From a virus, in the IMG/VR virus record IMGVR_UViG_3300036770_002165, positions 1 through 64,000 of that record: a stretch of DNA of 64,000 nucleotides. The stretch is one strand, 5' to 3'. Under the pieces are notes generated by a model. The model saw only the letters and a list, made by a program, of their open reading frames with translations, did not search any database and had not been told where the DNA came from. The number at the start of each line of letters is the position of its first letter. Positions within the stretch are counted from its first letter, which is position 1. Positions 40,761 through 48,961 of the stretch are shown in pieces. The position numbers and the translations under genes are program-made.

Positions 40761-41966
40761 ATGGTTGCAGCCAAAGCCCTCCGTGAGGGCATGGAAGTAG
40801 TCATCAACTCCGGGCCCTACACCGGACTGATAGCACGGGTCATCGATCCCACCGTCTTCCCCGACGGGCACCCCGACCAGCGCAAGATCCGTGTTGATAT
40901 CGCTGGTGTCGGTGAGACGCTGATCATTCCCAAGCAGCTCAGCATCACCGGCATGGCCCCCGTGGTGCACAGCGCACCAACTGTGGTTGCCAGTACTGCA
41001 CCAGTGCACGTGCCAACCGTGGCCGTGTCCAAAACGCCTATCACATCTCTTGACGATCCTGCCCTTGACCGTTGGCGTCCACAGCGTGCCAGCGTTGTCA
41101 AGGAGTACGTATCTCGAGAGTTGCCTGGCGGTATCAAAGATGTCGATGCGCTAGTCAAGTACTGGCGTGACGACCGCATCGATGGGTACGCCCCTAACAT
41201 CGGCCTGGTTGGTGACACCCAGTCCGGTAAAACAATGCTGGTTGAGGTTCTCGCCCACCTTGTGGCCAAGGAGATGGGGTTGTCTAAGCCCTTGCCGATC
41301 TTCTTGCTCGCCGGTAACAGCGCCATTACCGACCACGATATGTTCGGCCAATACCGTCCTGACGACACGGGTCAACTCGTGTGGATGGAGGGTGTGGTTG
41401 CCCTAGCCGCACGCATCGGCGGAATCCTGTATCTCGACGAGGTCAACGCAATGCCTGGTGCAGTCACCGCGGCTTTGCACCCGTTAGCTGACGATAGACA
41501 CCAGTTCGTTAACATCCGTAAGCCTGTCGATGACGGGCACGGTGGCATGATGCCTGATGTTGTCAAGGCATCTACTGACCTGTGGATCATGTCGACGTAC
41601 AACCCTGGCTATGCCGGTATGAGCAAGGCTAACGAAGCATTCCTCGCACGGTTCCGCTGGTTGCAGTGGAACTACGACGAGGAAGTTGAGAAGAAGTTGA
41701 TCAAGTCGCCTGGTGTCAGGTTGCTTGGCCAGTCTCTCCGCAACGCCCGTGAGGGTCGTGCTATCTCAACACCGGTGGGCACATCCGCACTGCAGCGTCT
41801 TGAGCGTGACATCGCCATGTTCGGCGTTGAGTACGCACTCTGGTCGTTCTGCGGGCAGTTCACCAGTAAGGCCGAGCGCACTGTTGTCGAAACCCTAATC
41901 GAAGACCGAAGCATCCGGCTCATGATTACCACAGAAGTCGAGGGGACAGTTAAGGAGCAAGCATGA
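40761..41966 (+). CDS. MoxR-type AAA+ ATPase (second pair)
   Basis: 401 aa. N-terminal 80 residues are a small beta domain (GMEVVINSGPYTGLIARVID, KOW-like), then a Pro/Thr linker, then AAA+: Walker A GDTQSGKT (about residue 155), Walker B ILYLDEVNAM, sensor-1 MSTYNPGY, and FLARFRWLQW in the arginine-finger region. Resembles CobS/NorQ-type ATPases. Overlaps the VWA protein gene by 4 bases, a standard MoxR/CobT-like arrangement. Confidence 0.9.
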   Translation: MVAAKALREGMEVVINSGPYTGLIARVIDPTVFPDGHPDQRKIRVDIAGVGETLIIPKQLSITGMAPVVHSAPTVVASTAPVHVPTVAVSKTPITSLDDPALDRWRPQRASVVKEYVSRELPGGIKDVDALVKYWRDDRIDGYAPNIGLVGDTQSGKTMLVEVLAHLVAKEMGLSKPLPIFLLAGNSAITDHDMFGQYRPDDTGQLVWMEGVVALAARIGGILYLDEVNAMPGAVTAALHPLADDRHQFVNIRKPVDDGHGGMMPDVVKASTDLWIMSTYNPGYAGMSKANEAFLARFRWLQWNYDEEVEKKLIKSPGVRLLGQSLRNAREGRAISTPVGTSALQRLERDIAMFGVEYALWSFCGQFTSKAERTVVETLIEDRSIRLMITTEVEGTVKEQA

Positions 41967-43894
41967 CAGACATTGATGAGCCCCAGGAAGTAGTGCCCGG
42001 AGTAATGACCCGCAAGGAGTTACAGAACTCACGATCTAGGCTACGTAACTGGATCACACGAGATGCTGCTAACTCTGAGAAGCGTGCTCGTAACCTCGCG
42101 GCACAGCTGCTAGCAACTGCGGATAACAACTACCTTCACCGCTCCCGTAACGAGAGGATGAAGTCAGACGCGCTAATCAATAGCGTTAGCAATCTGGCTA
42201 GCCGAGTGCTAGTGAGTATGAACGTTACAGCACGGGTTAAAGTGTCCCACGGGTCGGCTAAGTACTCCGGTAGGGCTGTTCAAGCTTACACGGACTTTGA
42301 CACGATTAACATTCAGGTTGATCCATCGTCGTTTAACACCAGCAGCATTGAGAGCGTGTCTGAGCTAATCCACGTAATCAAAGGCCTTGTGTACCACGAG
42401 GGTGGGCATATCGCATGGACTACGCCGATGTCATCGTTGTGTGACAGGATTGGGTGCAGCCGTAACCACGATATCGATGGTAAGCAGTACCCGTTGGTGT
42501 ATATGCAGCAGTCGTGGAACGTTCTTGAAGATCAGCGTATGGAACGCGCCATGGTTGTTACCTCTCCGATCATGGCTAAGTACTTCACGAGTATCGTTGC
42601 GAAGTATGCCATTGACCCGCAGCTTCCTGGCCTAGCTTGGCCGTGGCTTGTTGGCCGTACGTATTTGCCAAAGGAATTGCGGCGTGCTGTACGAGCCGAG
42701 GCTGAGCGCATGGAGGCTGCCCACCTTATACCGAGGATGGAGTCCGCTATCTTGGCTTACTGCAATGCCAGCGATGCCAGGACAATGCACGATGCTGTTA
42801 TCGAGATGCACATCTGTCTTATGGAATGGCTTTCTTCCAACAACGGCAAGATCAGCGAGGTTGACCGTCACTCTGGCCTTTTCAAAGATGACAAGCGCAG
42901 TTCACAGGAAATGCCAGTTCCCCCAACGCCAATGGAACCAGACGACAACGGTGATTCAAGCGAGGGGGGCAGCCCGTCTGACGACGCTGGTGAGGACACG
43001 CAGGAGAAAGACGAGAACGACGGTGACTCAGATAGTGATAAGGATTCCACCGACAAGTCGGCGGGTGATGGTGTTAGTGATAAATCGATCAAGGAACAGC
43101 TTGAGCAGATCGTAAACCAGAACATCAGTTCAACCAACATTAACGAGGTTAATGAAGTTATGGCTGATATCAACACCAGCCAGGGAATGATGGCTATTCG
43201 TGACGACACAATCAAGCAGATGAATAACACTGAGGTAACACTGAGCACCGAAGTCCGTAACCGTATGCTTGATGTGCTTGACCGCTTGGTTGTTCAAGTA
43301 GATCCGTCTTGGATGTTCTATCGGGAGAACGGTGTGCTAGACCCCACCGCCTACACGACACGTGAGCCTGGTGACATGAACTTCTGGTCAGGCATGGATG
43401 GGGATAAGGGCAACGGCCATGATCTCGCTGTGTCTCTGCTTATCGACTCATCAGGGTCGATGGGCAATGAGATCGAGAACGTCAGCATCATGGCTATGGG
43501 TATCCGTAAGGCGTGCGAGCATTACGATATCCCCTGCACTATCACCACGTTCTCTGAGGACGTACGCTTAGTTGCTGCCGGTGACGAAGAATGCGGGTTT
43601 GTCAAGGTAGAAGCTGGCGGTGGTACGCAAGTGTTCGATGCCATGACCATCCTTGATGACCAGCGTTACGGTAAGCATAACCACCTCGTAGTCATCCTTA
43701 CGGATGGTGAATGGAGCGACCTAAAGGACGTGCGTATCTGGGGTAAACCAACGCGCCACATCATGATCGTCGGGTACAACGTAGATCATTCAATCATTGC
43801 TGATAAGGGCGCTAATAGCGCCATTACCATTAGCAATATCAACGAGCTAGCGCCGCTAGTCACAAACTCCCTGGCTGGGTATTTCGGTAGCTAG
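41963..43894 (+). CDS. CobT-like VWA protein with metallopeptidase-like N-terminus
   Basis: 643 aa. N-terminal region has VYHEGGHIAWTT (about residue 145), a zinc-protease-like HExGH motif with a downstream N-V-L-E-D-Q-R-M-E-R segment, similar to DUF2201-type putative metallopeptidases. Residues 310-375 are an acidic Asp/Ser/Glu linker as in CobT. The C-terminal VWA domain has DSSGSMGNE, GGTQVFDAM and ILTDGEW, a complete MIDAS. Paired with the AAA+ ATPase before it. Confidence 0.85.
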   Translation: MTDIDEPQEVVPGVMTRKELQNSRSRLRNWITRDAANSEKRARNLAAQLLATADNNYLHRSRNERMKSDALINSVSNLASRVLVSMNVTARVKVSHGSAKYSGRAVQAYTDFDTINIQVDPSSFNTSSIESVSELIHVIKGLVYHEGGHIAWTTPMSSLCDRIGCSRNHDIDGKQYPLVYMQQSWNVLEDQRMERAMVVTSPIMAKYFTSIVAKYAIDPQLPGLAWPWLVGRTYLPKELRRAVRAEAERMEAAHLIPRMESAILAYCNASDARTMHDAVIEMHICLMEWLSSNNGKISEVDRHSGLFKDDKRSSQEMPVPPTPMEPDDNGDSSEGGSPSDDAGEDTQEKDENDGDSDSDKDSTDKSAGDGVSDKSIKEQLEQIVNQNISSTNINEVNEVMADINTSQGMMAIRDDTIKQMNNTEVTLSTEVRNRMLDVLDRLVVQVDPSWMFYRENGVLDPTAYTTREPGDMNFWSGMDGDKGNGHDLAVSLLIDSSGSMGNEIENVSIMAMGIRKACEHYDIPCTITTFSEDVRLVAAGDEECGFVKVEAGGGTQVFDAMTILDDQRYGKHNHLVVILTDGEWSDLKDVRIWGKPTRHIMIVGYNVDHSIIADKGANSAITISNINELAPLVTNSLAGYFGS

Positions 43895-43931
43895 GTTGTA
43901 GCAACAATAAACACAAGGTAGGGTGAACCAC

Positions 43932-44291
43932 ATGGACCACAACATTGAGAACCAAATCAGAGAGTTTCTGCAGATCAGAGACGCAATCAAGACATTTGAG
44001 CCCAAGCTCAAAGACCTTGAAAACCAACTGAAGCAGTACATGACAGACAACGAGATCAAGAAGATCACCGTCGATGGACGGACCATCACCTTGGTTTCGT
44101 CGCCTGGTGTACGTAACTTCAATGCCGAAGAACTGCAGAAGCTCATCTCCGCAGCAGTGTTCAAGCAAGTCACAGAACCTAAGGTCAAGACAGAACTTCT
44201 TGATGCTGCTGTAAGTCTCGGCAAGATCCCCCAGGATGTTGTCGATCAAGTAACAACAAAAACCCCCTACAACCAGTTGCGAGTCAACTAG
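43932..44291 (+). CDS. Coiled-coil protein, possible Gam/Gp157-like
   Basis: 119 aa from ATG 43932. Residues 5-45 form a coiled coil (FEPKLKDLENQLKQYM), then KKITVDGRTITLVSSPGVRN, the pattern of phage host-nuclease inhibitor or Gp157-like proteins. That family link is tentative. GGGTGAACCAC precedes the start. Confidence 0.62.
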   Translation: MDHNIENQIREFLQIRDAIKTFEPKLKDLENQLKQYMTDNEIKKITVDGRTITLVSSPGVRNFNAEELQKLISAAVFKQVTEPKVKTELLDAAVSLGKIPQDVVDQVTTKTPYNQLRVN

Positions 44292-44300
44292 GAGATAACA

Positions 44301-44675
44301 ATGAAAACCATCAAGAGTAGTACGTACAACCTCAACCCCCGCGATCTTGACCTCAAGACTCTGGTTACCCTGGTTGCTGAGGGTTACGTCGAGAGTGACA
44401 TCGCAATCGTCCTCATGGCACGAGCCTCAAACGTAGACGAGGGTGCCCTCGCCAACGCTCTCCGCAAGGTCCCCAAGGCTGTCCGTAAGGCCACCAAGTG
44501 GACCGTCGAAGAGGAGCAGATCATCATCAAGATGTGGAACGAGGGTAAGACCGCTCGTCAGATCGGGGAGATCATGGGCCGCACCGCTGGTTCCGTTGGT
44601 CTCCGTATCAACCACTTGCGTAGCGCAGGCCACGAGCTCGTCTCGCACGAGGCTGGCCGCCGCAAGCAGGCGTAA
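44301..44675 (+). CDS. GcrA/SANT-like helix-turn-helix DNA-binding protein
   Basis: 124 aa. Residues about 70-110 (WTVEEEQIIIKMWNEGKTAR, then QIGEIMGRTAGSVGLRINHL) form a Myb/GcrA-type three-helix HTH with the conserved initial W and recognition helix TAGSVGLRI. The N-terminal half is helical. It should bind specific DNA, so it is a candidate reader of the early-region palindrome. Followed by a structured leader region. Confidence 0.78.
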   Translation: MKTIKSSTYNLNPRDLDLKTLVTLVAEGYVESDIAIVLMARASNVDEGALANALRKVPKAVRKATKWTVEEEQIIIKMWNEGKTARQIGEIMGRTAGSVGLRINHLRSAGHELVSHEAGRRKQA

Positions 44676-44862
44676 GGAGAGTAAGCCGGAGCCTTCAGGA
44701 ACCTTAGTAGGGGTAAGCGTGGTCATTCGCTCCCCTGTCTCCTTTCACCTGAAGGAACTCTCCTCCCTCCCATCCCTATTTCGTTGCTGTTGCGGGGATG
44801 GGAGGGTGAGTCCGGTTAGACTCCACACCAGCGCAATCGTGGCGCTGTCCAAGGAGGTCTAT
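44676..44862 (+). promoter_or_regulatory. Structured leader of the HNH gene, including hairpin copy E
   Basis: 187 bases without a gene. Outer stem CCTTCAGG (44692-44699) with CCTGAAGG (44748-44755) encloses AGGGG-TA-AGCG paired with CGCT-CCCCT; then a perfect 12-pair hairpin CCCTCCCATCCC (44765-44776) with GGGATGGGAGGG (44795-44806); then hairpin E, CAGCGC/GCGCTG around AATCGTG (44829-44847), followed by GTCC. The HNH start is 16 bases later with AAGGAGG. The 12-pair hairpin lacks a T-run, so attenuation or a structured 5' UTR seems likelier than simple termination. Confidence 0.6.
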
Positions 44863-45333
44863 ATGAGTCTGTGCCGTGGCCCGCTATGTAGCGAGAAAGT
44901 CGTGGCTAAGGGTTTGTGCGCTGCGCATTATAAGCAGATGCAGCGTGATGGTGTCTTACACGTCATTGAGAAATCCAAACTCCCAGAAGATAAGTTCTGG
45001 AAAAATATCAACCGCACTGACGATGGCTGTTGGTTGTGGACCGGCCCGGTTGACAAGGGTTATGGGCGTATGTACGTGGGTAACAAAGCGTTTCAGGCGC
45101 ACCGATGGTCATACGAGCAACACAAGCACATAAGTCTTACCAAGGCTGAGACGCTGGACCACCTATGCCGAAACACGCTGTGCTGTAATCCCGATCACCT
45201 TGAAAAGGTTTCTCTTATCGAGAATATCGAGCGGCAGCACCTATACCACGCGCTTAACGCCGAGATAAAGCGCCTGCGAGAGTTCTTGATTGATATCGGG
45301 TACAACCCCGACACGCTACAAAAGGAGATGTAA
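44863..45333 (+). CDS. HNH endonuclease
   Basis: 156 aa from ATG 44863 (AAGGAGGTCTAT upstream). N-terminal Cys-rich knuckle (CRGPLCSEKVVAKGLCAAHY), then an HNH core: WLWTG.. KGYGRMYVGNKAFQAHRWSY, TLDHLCRNTLCCNPDHLEKV. The last gives D-H and N-x-x-H metal ligands. This is the homing/packaging-type HNH with N-terminal zinc finger common in phages. Could be a homing endonuclease or aid packaging; position in the early region argues for homing. Confidence 0.9.
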   Translation: MSLCRGPLCSEKVVAKGLCAAHYKQMQRDGVLHVIEKSKLPEDKFWKNINRTDDGCWLWTGPVDKGYGRMYVGNKAFQAHRWSYEQHKHISLTKAETLDHLCRNTLCCNPDHLEKVSLIENIERQHLYHALNAEIKRLREFLIDIGYNPDTLQKEM

Positions 45334-45548
45334 TGGAAGAGGAAATCCCTAACGAGGTACAACTTAGGTACATCAAACACCCGTACTTCTGCCCTTACTG
45401 CGAGAGTGAGAGCATAGGACTGGTTAACCACCCCGAACCATCAGAAGCAGACTTCGTGACTCAGACCGTCGGCTGTGCTGACTGCGACAACGTGTGGTTA
45501 GAGGTGTACCAACTAAGCGGTATCGAGCCGTACCCCAGCCTGCCATGA
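45333..45548 (+). CDS. Small zinc-ribbon protein (71 aa)
   Basis: 71 aa with two Cys pairs (CPYCESES and CADCDNVW) 37 residues apart, a classic zinc ribbon as in transcription-type proteins. Start overlaps the HNH stop. Unknown partner. Confidence 0.7.
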   Translation: MEEEIPNEVQLRYIKHPYFCPYCESESIGLVNHPEPSEADFVTQTVGCADCDNVWLEVYQLSGIEPYPSLP

Positions 45549-45589
45549 CCGGGAAAGCATTTCATAACCCTTCCGATAACGGAATAGAT

Positions 45590-45805
45590 ATGAAATCTGA
45601 CGACATCGTGACCCGACTATGGCAGTACACGCCAGAAGCGCCAAATATCCCAATGGAGACACGGTTGCTTCTGAATGATGCCGCCAATGAAATTTTACGA
45701 CTTCGGGCTGAAGTCGCCCGTCTAGGCACATTCCTGCATCCAGTTGGAATGGTCATAAACACCTATGGGACAAGCCTGACAAAGAGAGCATGCAATGAAA
45801 CCTGA
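45590..45805 (+). CDS. Small protein, tandem paralogue 1 (71 aa)
   Basis: 71 aa from ATG 45590 (MKSDDIVTRLWQY); an ATGA-overlapping start at 45545 would add 15 residues. The core MKSDDIVTRL ... AANEILRLRAEVARL matches the next gene (MKPDDIVTRL ... AINEIERLRGY), so they are paralogues. Short proteins of this plan are widespread in phages of diverse hosts. Unknown. Confidence 0.65.
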   Translation: MKSDDIVTRLWQYTPEAPNIPMETRLLLNDAANEILRLRAEVARLGTFLHPVGMVINTYGTSLTKRACNET

Positions 45806-46109
45806 CGACATCGTGACCCGACTACGGGAATCGCTAGAAATGATTCACCCCGACCCCCAGGATGTGCGCGACGCCATCAACGAGATTGAACGGCTACGTG
45901 GATACCAGGCAGGATATGCCGGTTTAGTCGAGGATAACTCGACCTATGAAGATGAGGTAGAGCGTCTCAAAGGGTTGTTAGACCCCATCATCAAGGCATT
46001 CACGGTTCAGGGACCCGTTCCTGCGTACCATGAACACATCAAGCGCGGTTTGAAGAAAGAATGGCCTGTTCTGTACCGAGCGCTAGAACAGGCTAGTAAA
46101 CAGTACTAG
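45795..46109 (+). CDS. Small protein, tandem paralogue 2 (104 aa)
   Basis: 104 aa. Shares MKPDDIVTRL and the AINEIERLR helix with its neighbour, then adds a 60-residue C-terminal part with YEDEVERLKGLLDPIIKAFT. Overlaps the previous gene by 11 bases. Confidence 0.68.
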   Translation: MKPDDIVTRLRESLEMIHPDPQDVRDAINEIERLRGYQAGYAGLVEDNSTYEDEVERLKGLLDPIIKAFTVQGPVPAYHEHIKRGLKKEWPVLYRALEQASKQY

Positions 46110-46119
46110 GAGAACCACC

Positions 46120-46569
46120 ATGCAGACATTCGTACCATACGGTAAACACTTCGTTGGTAATGCCGCTGTTCTTGACCGACAGCGATTAGGTAAGCAACGA
46201 GTCGAAGGATTACAAATCCTCAGAACACTTAAGGGCATCAACTACGGATGGGCCAACCACCCAGCTGTCAAGATGTGGGATGGCTACGAGGACGCCCTGG
46301 GGTATTACACCCTAACCATATGTAACCGTTGGACTTCTTATGGTTACAAAGACACCTGCGCTTACAAGGTGCGCCAAATCCTCCCGCATCTTACTGACGC
46401 AGTTATTAACCGTGAGCAGATCAGGGAAACGATTGAAATGCCGCCGTGGTTAGACGACCTAGACTTAATGATGTCTCATAGGTCAAACCTGATCCGTAAG
46501 AAGCCTGACTACTATGGACCGATATGGCCAGAGACTCCTAGCTACCTGCCTTACAAGTGGCCCCGCTAA
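46120..46569 (+). CDS. Predicted pyrimidine-dimer DNA glycosylase-like protein
   Basis: 149 aa. FVPYGKHFVGNAAVLDRQRL, GKQRVEGLQILRTL, NHPAVKMWDGYEDALGYYTL and CNRWTSYGY match the MSMEG_6728-type family related to T4 endonuclease V, which cuts DNA at UV-induced pyrimidine dimers. Sunlight damage fits an aquatic lifestyle. It ends the rightward block and overlaps the convergent deaminase stop by four bases. Start AGGAGAACCACC-ATG. Confidence 0.8.
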   Translation: MQTFVPYGKHFVGNAAVLDRQRLGKQRVEGLQILRTLKGINYGWANHPAVKMWDGYEDALGYYTLTICNRWTSYGYKDTCAYKVRQILPHLTDAVINREQIRETIEMPPWLDDLDLMMSHRSNLIRKKPDYYGPIWPETPSYLPYKWPR

Positions 46570-46964
46570 GCGGCGGCGACCATCTCCCTTACCCGCATCT
46601 TTCCCCATCCGGTAGGGGTGGTCCAGACGGCGGTGTGAATACCGTAATCGTTTAGCATCTCTTGGCAACGCTCACAAGGCATAGCCATACCTACATAACC
46701 GCTTCTGGTTACCCGCGCGACGTAGATCTTCGAGCCAGCTACGTCTCCAGCGCGTCGGATCGCCACCTCTTCTGCGTGGTAAGAGACCCCATCAAGAGAC
46801 ATTACCTTTGAGGGGTGGTTACGGTAACGATTAACACCAGTGCTTAGGACACTCCCACCACGGACGATCACCGCCCCCACTCTCCATTGAGAGTGAGGTG
46901 CGGTAACCGCCTGATCCATAGCGTAGTTAAGCCACCTAAAGTCAGATGAACTCAGGGAGGGCAT
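46566..46964 (-). CDS. Cytidine/deoxycytidylate deaminase family protein
   Basis: 132 aa. Zinc motif HAEEVAI with catalytic Glu and PCERCQEML with two Cys, the CDA fold signature. It probably converts dCMP or a cytidine derivative to the uracil form for dTTP supply; substrate not proven. Last gene of the right leftward block, overlapping the WhiB gene by 23 bases. Confidence 0.87.
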   Translation of the reverse strand: MPSLSSSDFRWLNYAMDQAVTAPHSQWRVGAVIVRGGSVLSTGVNRYRNHPSKVMSLDGVSYHAEEVAIRRAGDVAGSKIYVARVTRSGYVGMAMPCERCQEMLNDYGIHTAVWTTPTGWGKMRVREMVAAA

Positions 46965-47472
46965 TGTTTTTGATCATTCTTTCTACTGCTGACGTGGTGG
47001 TGTCCAGGTAGGGGGCCAAATCCGCAGCGAGAGATACGGGTTTAGGCTTACCCTCCATTCGGCGCATCCTTTGGATGTCTGTAATCAAATACCTAACTGG
47101 TATACGTGAATCTTGCTCTAGATTGTCAAGCGACATCTTGCGCCTATCGCGCGAAGTCTGCCCGCCGTACATCCCATAGGTAAGCCCGTTATCCAGGGCA
47201 AACGCTAGGCACTCTTTCCTAACTGAACACTTAGCGCACAGCAACCGAGCGCGGCTAAGCATGTTGCCCTGAAGGTTGGGGTTTGTTGAGTCCTTAGTTC
47301 TTTCTCTGGCCTTCTTCTGGGCCACTGTCATCCCGCTTAGATCTTCTTTTTCGGGAAAGAACACTCTGGTGTCTTTACCCTTGCAGGCTGCCTTGGAGCG
47401 CCATGCGTCATCCCCCCAGTTATTTAGTGATGGTAGTTGTACTTGTCTTTGTAGGTCTAGTTCTAGTTCCAT
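46942..47472 (-). CDS. WhiB-family regulator with insertion
   Basis: 176 aa. Four Cys for a [4Fe-4S] cluster: AACKGKD, then CAKCSVRKEC, and the diagnostic turn YGMYGGQTSRDRR (G-[VIM]-[WY]-G-G). About 30 extra residues (VAQKKARERTKDS) sit between the first and second Cys, unusual for WhiB. The C-terminal 70 residues resemble an HTH (SLAADLAPYLDTTTSAVERM). Should modulate host sigma-dependent transcription. Confidence 0.88.
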   Translation of the reverse strand: MELELDLQRQVQLPSLNNWGDDAWRSKAACKGKDTRVFFPEKEDLSGMTVAQKKARERTKDSTNPNLQGNMLSRARLLCAKCSVRKECLAFALDNGLTYGMYGGQTSRDRRKMSLDNLEQDSRIPVRYLITDIQRMRRMEGKPKPVSLAADLAPYLDTTTSAVERMIKNNALPEFI

Positions 47473-47478
47473 AGTCTT

Positions 47479-48546
47479 TCAGATGTTAGAGATGATGTCT
47501 GTTAGTAGCTTTGTACCAATTGAAATGTCTCGTTTAATCCGTACCACCTCCCTGTTCATGTCCGCCTCCTCTTGTCGTACTCGGTAATCCGACAGCCTCT
47601 TAATGTGCTTACCCCAATCAAGAGGTTTTTTGGCGATCAACCCAACGCCGAGGTCGTGCTGCAGCTCAATGTAGGCGTCGAGGTTGCTGGCGATGAATGG
47701 CACGCCCGCTGCGGCATACTCAAGGCCCTTGATGTCTGATTTACAACGATTAAAGGGCATGTTGGTCAGCGGTACTATGCCGATATCCATGACCATCAGC
47801 TTTGGGTACTGATCGTGGGGGACTAAGGGCATCGTAGACACTGCTTCTTCAGGTACCCCAACACGGGAAGCAAAAGAGGGGGCCTTATCAGTTACCCCTC
47901 CGTGAAACAAGCGGATGCTCTCGTTGCGGACTAGCGGGGCAAGCACACCTTTGAGGGTTTCAAGGTCCCCTGAGCGATGCTTGGTACTACCTACCCACCC
48001 AACTGTAGGCACTGGCGTGTCGAAGTGCTCACGTGGGGTGAACCGTCTGGCGTCTACGGTGTTCTTGGAGATCACGATCGGCGCACGACAAAAATCCTTG
48101 ACACGACTAGCTAGGTAAGGTGTGCTGGCTATGACAAGATCAGATCGTGAGATGATCGACCGATAGTGATTGAAGTTCTCTTTGGGGTTGCGCTTAGGGT
48201 GGTTGTGGTTGAACGCATCGTTAGCTGTTGAAAGGCCCCAATACCAGTCATCAATGTCATTAATGATCTTGATGCCCTGCTTCTGGGAGGCCACAATATG
48301 GTCTGCGATACCAGCGTGCATAAGGCGCTGCATGAGGATCACGTCGACATCGTGCAACCCACCCGCTTGATCCATGATCCCCAGGTGGTCGTTAATCCAG
48401 GTAAGCGTCCCCGTAACGATAGAAAACGGAAGATGTTCGATGTACTGGCCAACACGGGCCCAACCAGAGCCACCCCACCGTTCTTTTTTATCAGCTGTCT
48501 TCTGCGGACTTGCCCAGTCCCCTGACGCTATTCCTAGTCTTAACAC
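47479..48546 (-). CDS. Glycosyltransferase, GT-B type
   Basis: 355 aa from GTG 48546 with AAGGGG upstream. N-terminal domain starts RLGIASGDWASPQKTADKKE; C-terminal GT4-like donor site with VGWVGSTKHRSGDLE, then FNRCKSDIKGLEYAAAGVPF with the E-x7 position occupied. It could glycosylate phage DNA, virion or host surface. Overlaps the zinc protein by 56 bases. Confidence 0.82.
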   Translation of the reverse strand: MLRLGIASGDWASPQKTADKKERWGGSGWARVGQYIEHLPFSIVTGTLTWINDHLGIMDQAGGLHDVDVILMQRLMHAGIADHIVASQKQGIKIINDIDDWYWGLSTANDAFNHNHPKRNPKENFNHYRSIISRSDLVIASTPYLASRVKDFCRAPIVISKNTVDARRFTPREHFDTPVPTVGWVGSTKHRSGDLETLKGVLAPLVRNESIRLFHGGVTDKAPSFASRVGVPEEAVSTMPLVPHDQYPKLMVMDIGIVPLTNMPFNRCKSDIKGLEYAAAGVPFIASNLDAYIELQHDLGVGLIAKKPLDWGKHIKRLSDYRVRQEEADMNREVVRIKRDISIGTKLLTDIISNI

Positions 48547-48694
48547 CCTTTTCCCCTTTGTACACCATTAGATGAACTTTCTTCCCTACCCCGCAACAGT
48601 GGGTTGGAGCCTCGGTAAGAGGGACAAATACTTCCAACCCACTGTTGCACTTAGGGCACTCGTAGTACCCTGCGGGCAGTAGGGGTTTTTCCAT
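48491..48694 (-). CDS. Small zinc-ribbon protein (67 aa)
   Basis: 67 aa from ATG 48694 overlapping the previous stop as ATGA. Two Cys pairs: ECPKCNSG and THCCGVG. Overlaps the glycosyltransferase 5' end by 56 bases. Unknown. Confidence 0.65.
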   Translation of the reverse strand: MEKPLLPAGYYECPKCNSGLEVFVPLTEAPTHCCGVGKKVHLMVYKGEKGVKTRNSVRGLGKSAEDS

Positions 48695-48891
48695 CAGGCC
48701 GACTTTGGCTTGCGACGGTTCCAAGTGGTTGCAAAGGTGCGGATGTCATCCAGGTTCCACAGCGGGGTGGCTGCGAGAGTACGGATGGGCTTAGGGAAAT
48801 CGGCGCGCTTACGCAACGCATGGATCTGCTGCTTGGGGCAGCTAAGAAGCTCTGCGACTTCCGCGGTTCCACCGATGTTATTGATGTCCAT
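48694..48891 (-). CDS. Excisionase/AlpA-like small HTH protein (65 aa)
   Basis: 65 aa from ATG 48891 with AAGGAGCAAGT upstream; an upstream in-frame ATG was rejected. AEVAELLSCPKQQIHALRKR, then DFPKPIRTL and PLWNLDDIRTFATTW form the winged HTH typical of AlpA/excisionase-type proteins. No integrase is in the window, so a regulatory role is likelier than excision. Confidence 0.78.
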   Translation of the reverse strand: MDINNIGGTAEVAELLSCPKQQIHALRKRADFPKPIRTLAATPLWNLDDIRTFATTWNRRKPKSA

Positions 48892-48961
48892 ACTTGCTCC
48901 TTGTTTTGTACACCGTGGTGGTGTGGGATACATGATACACGTGTTGTGATCAACGTGCAAC

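Noticed and set aside
48694-48891. Excisionase as evidence for a temperate phage
   Set aside because: The small AlpA-like HTH alone is not enough; no integrase, attP or repressor is visible in the window.
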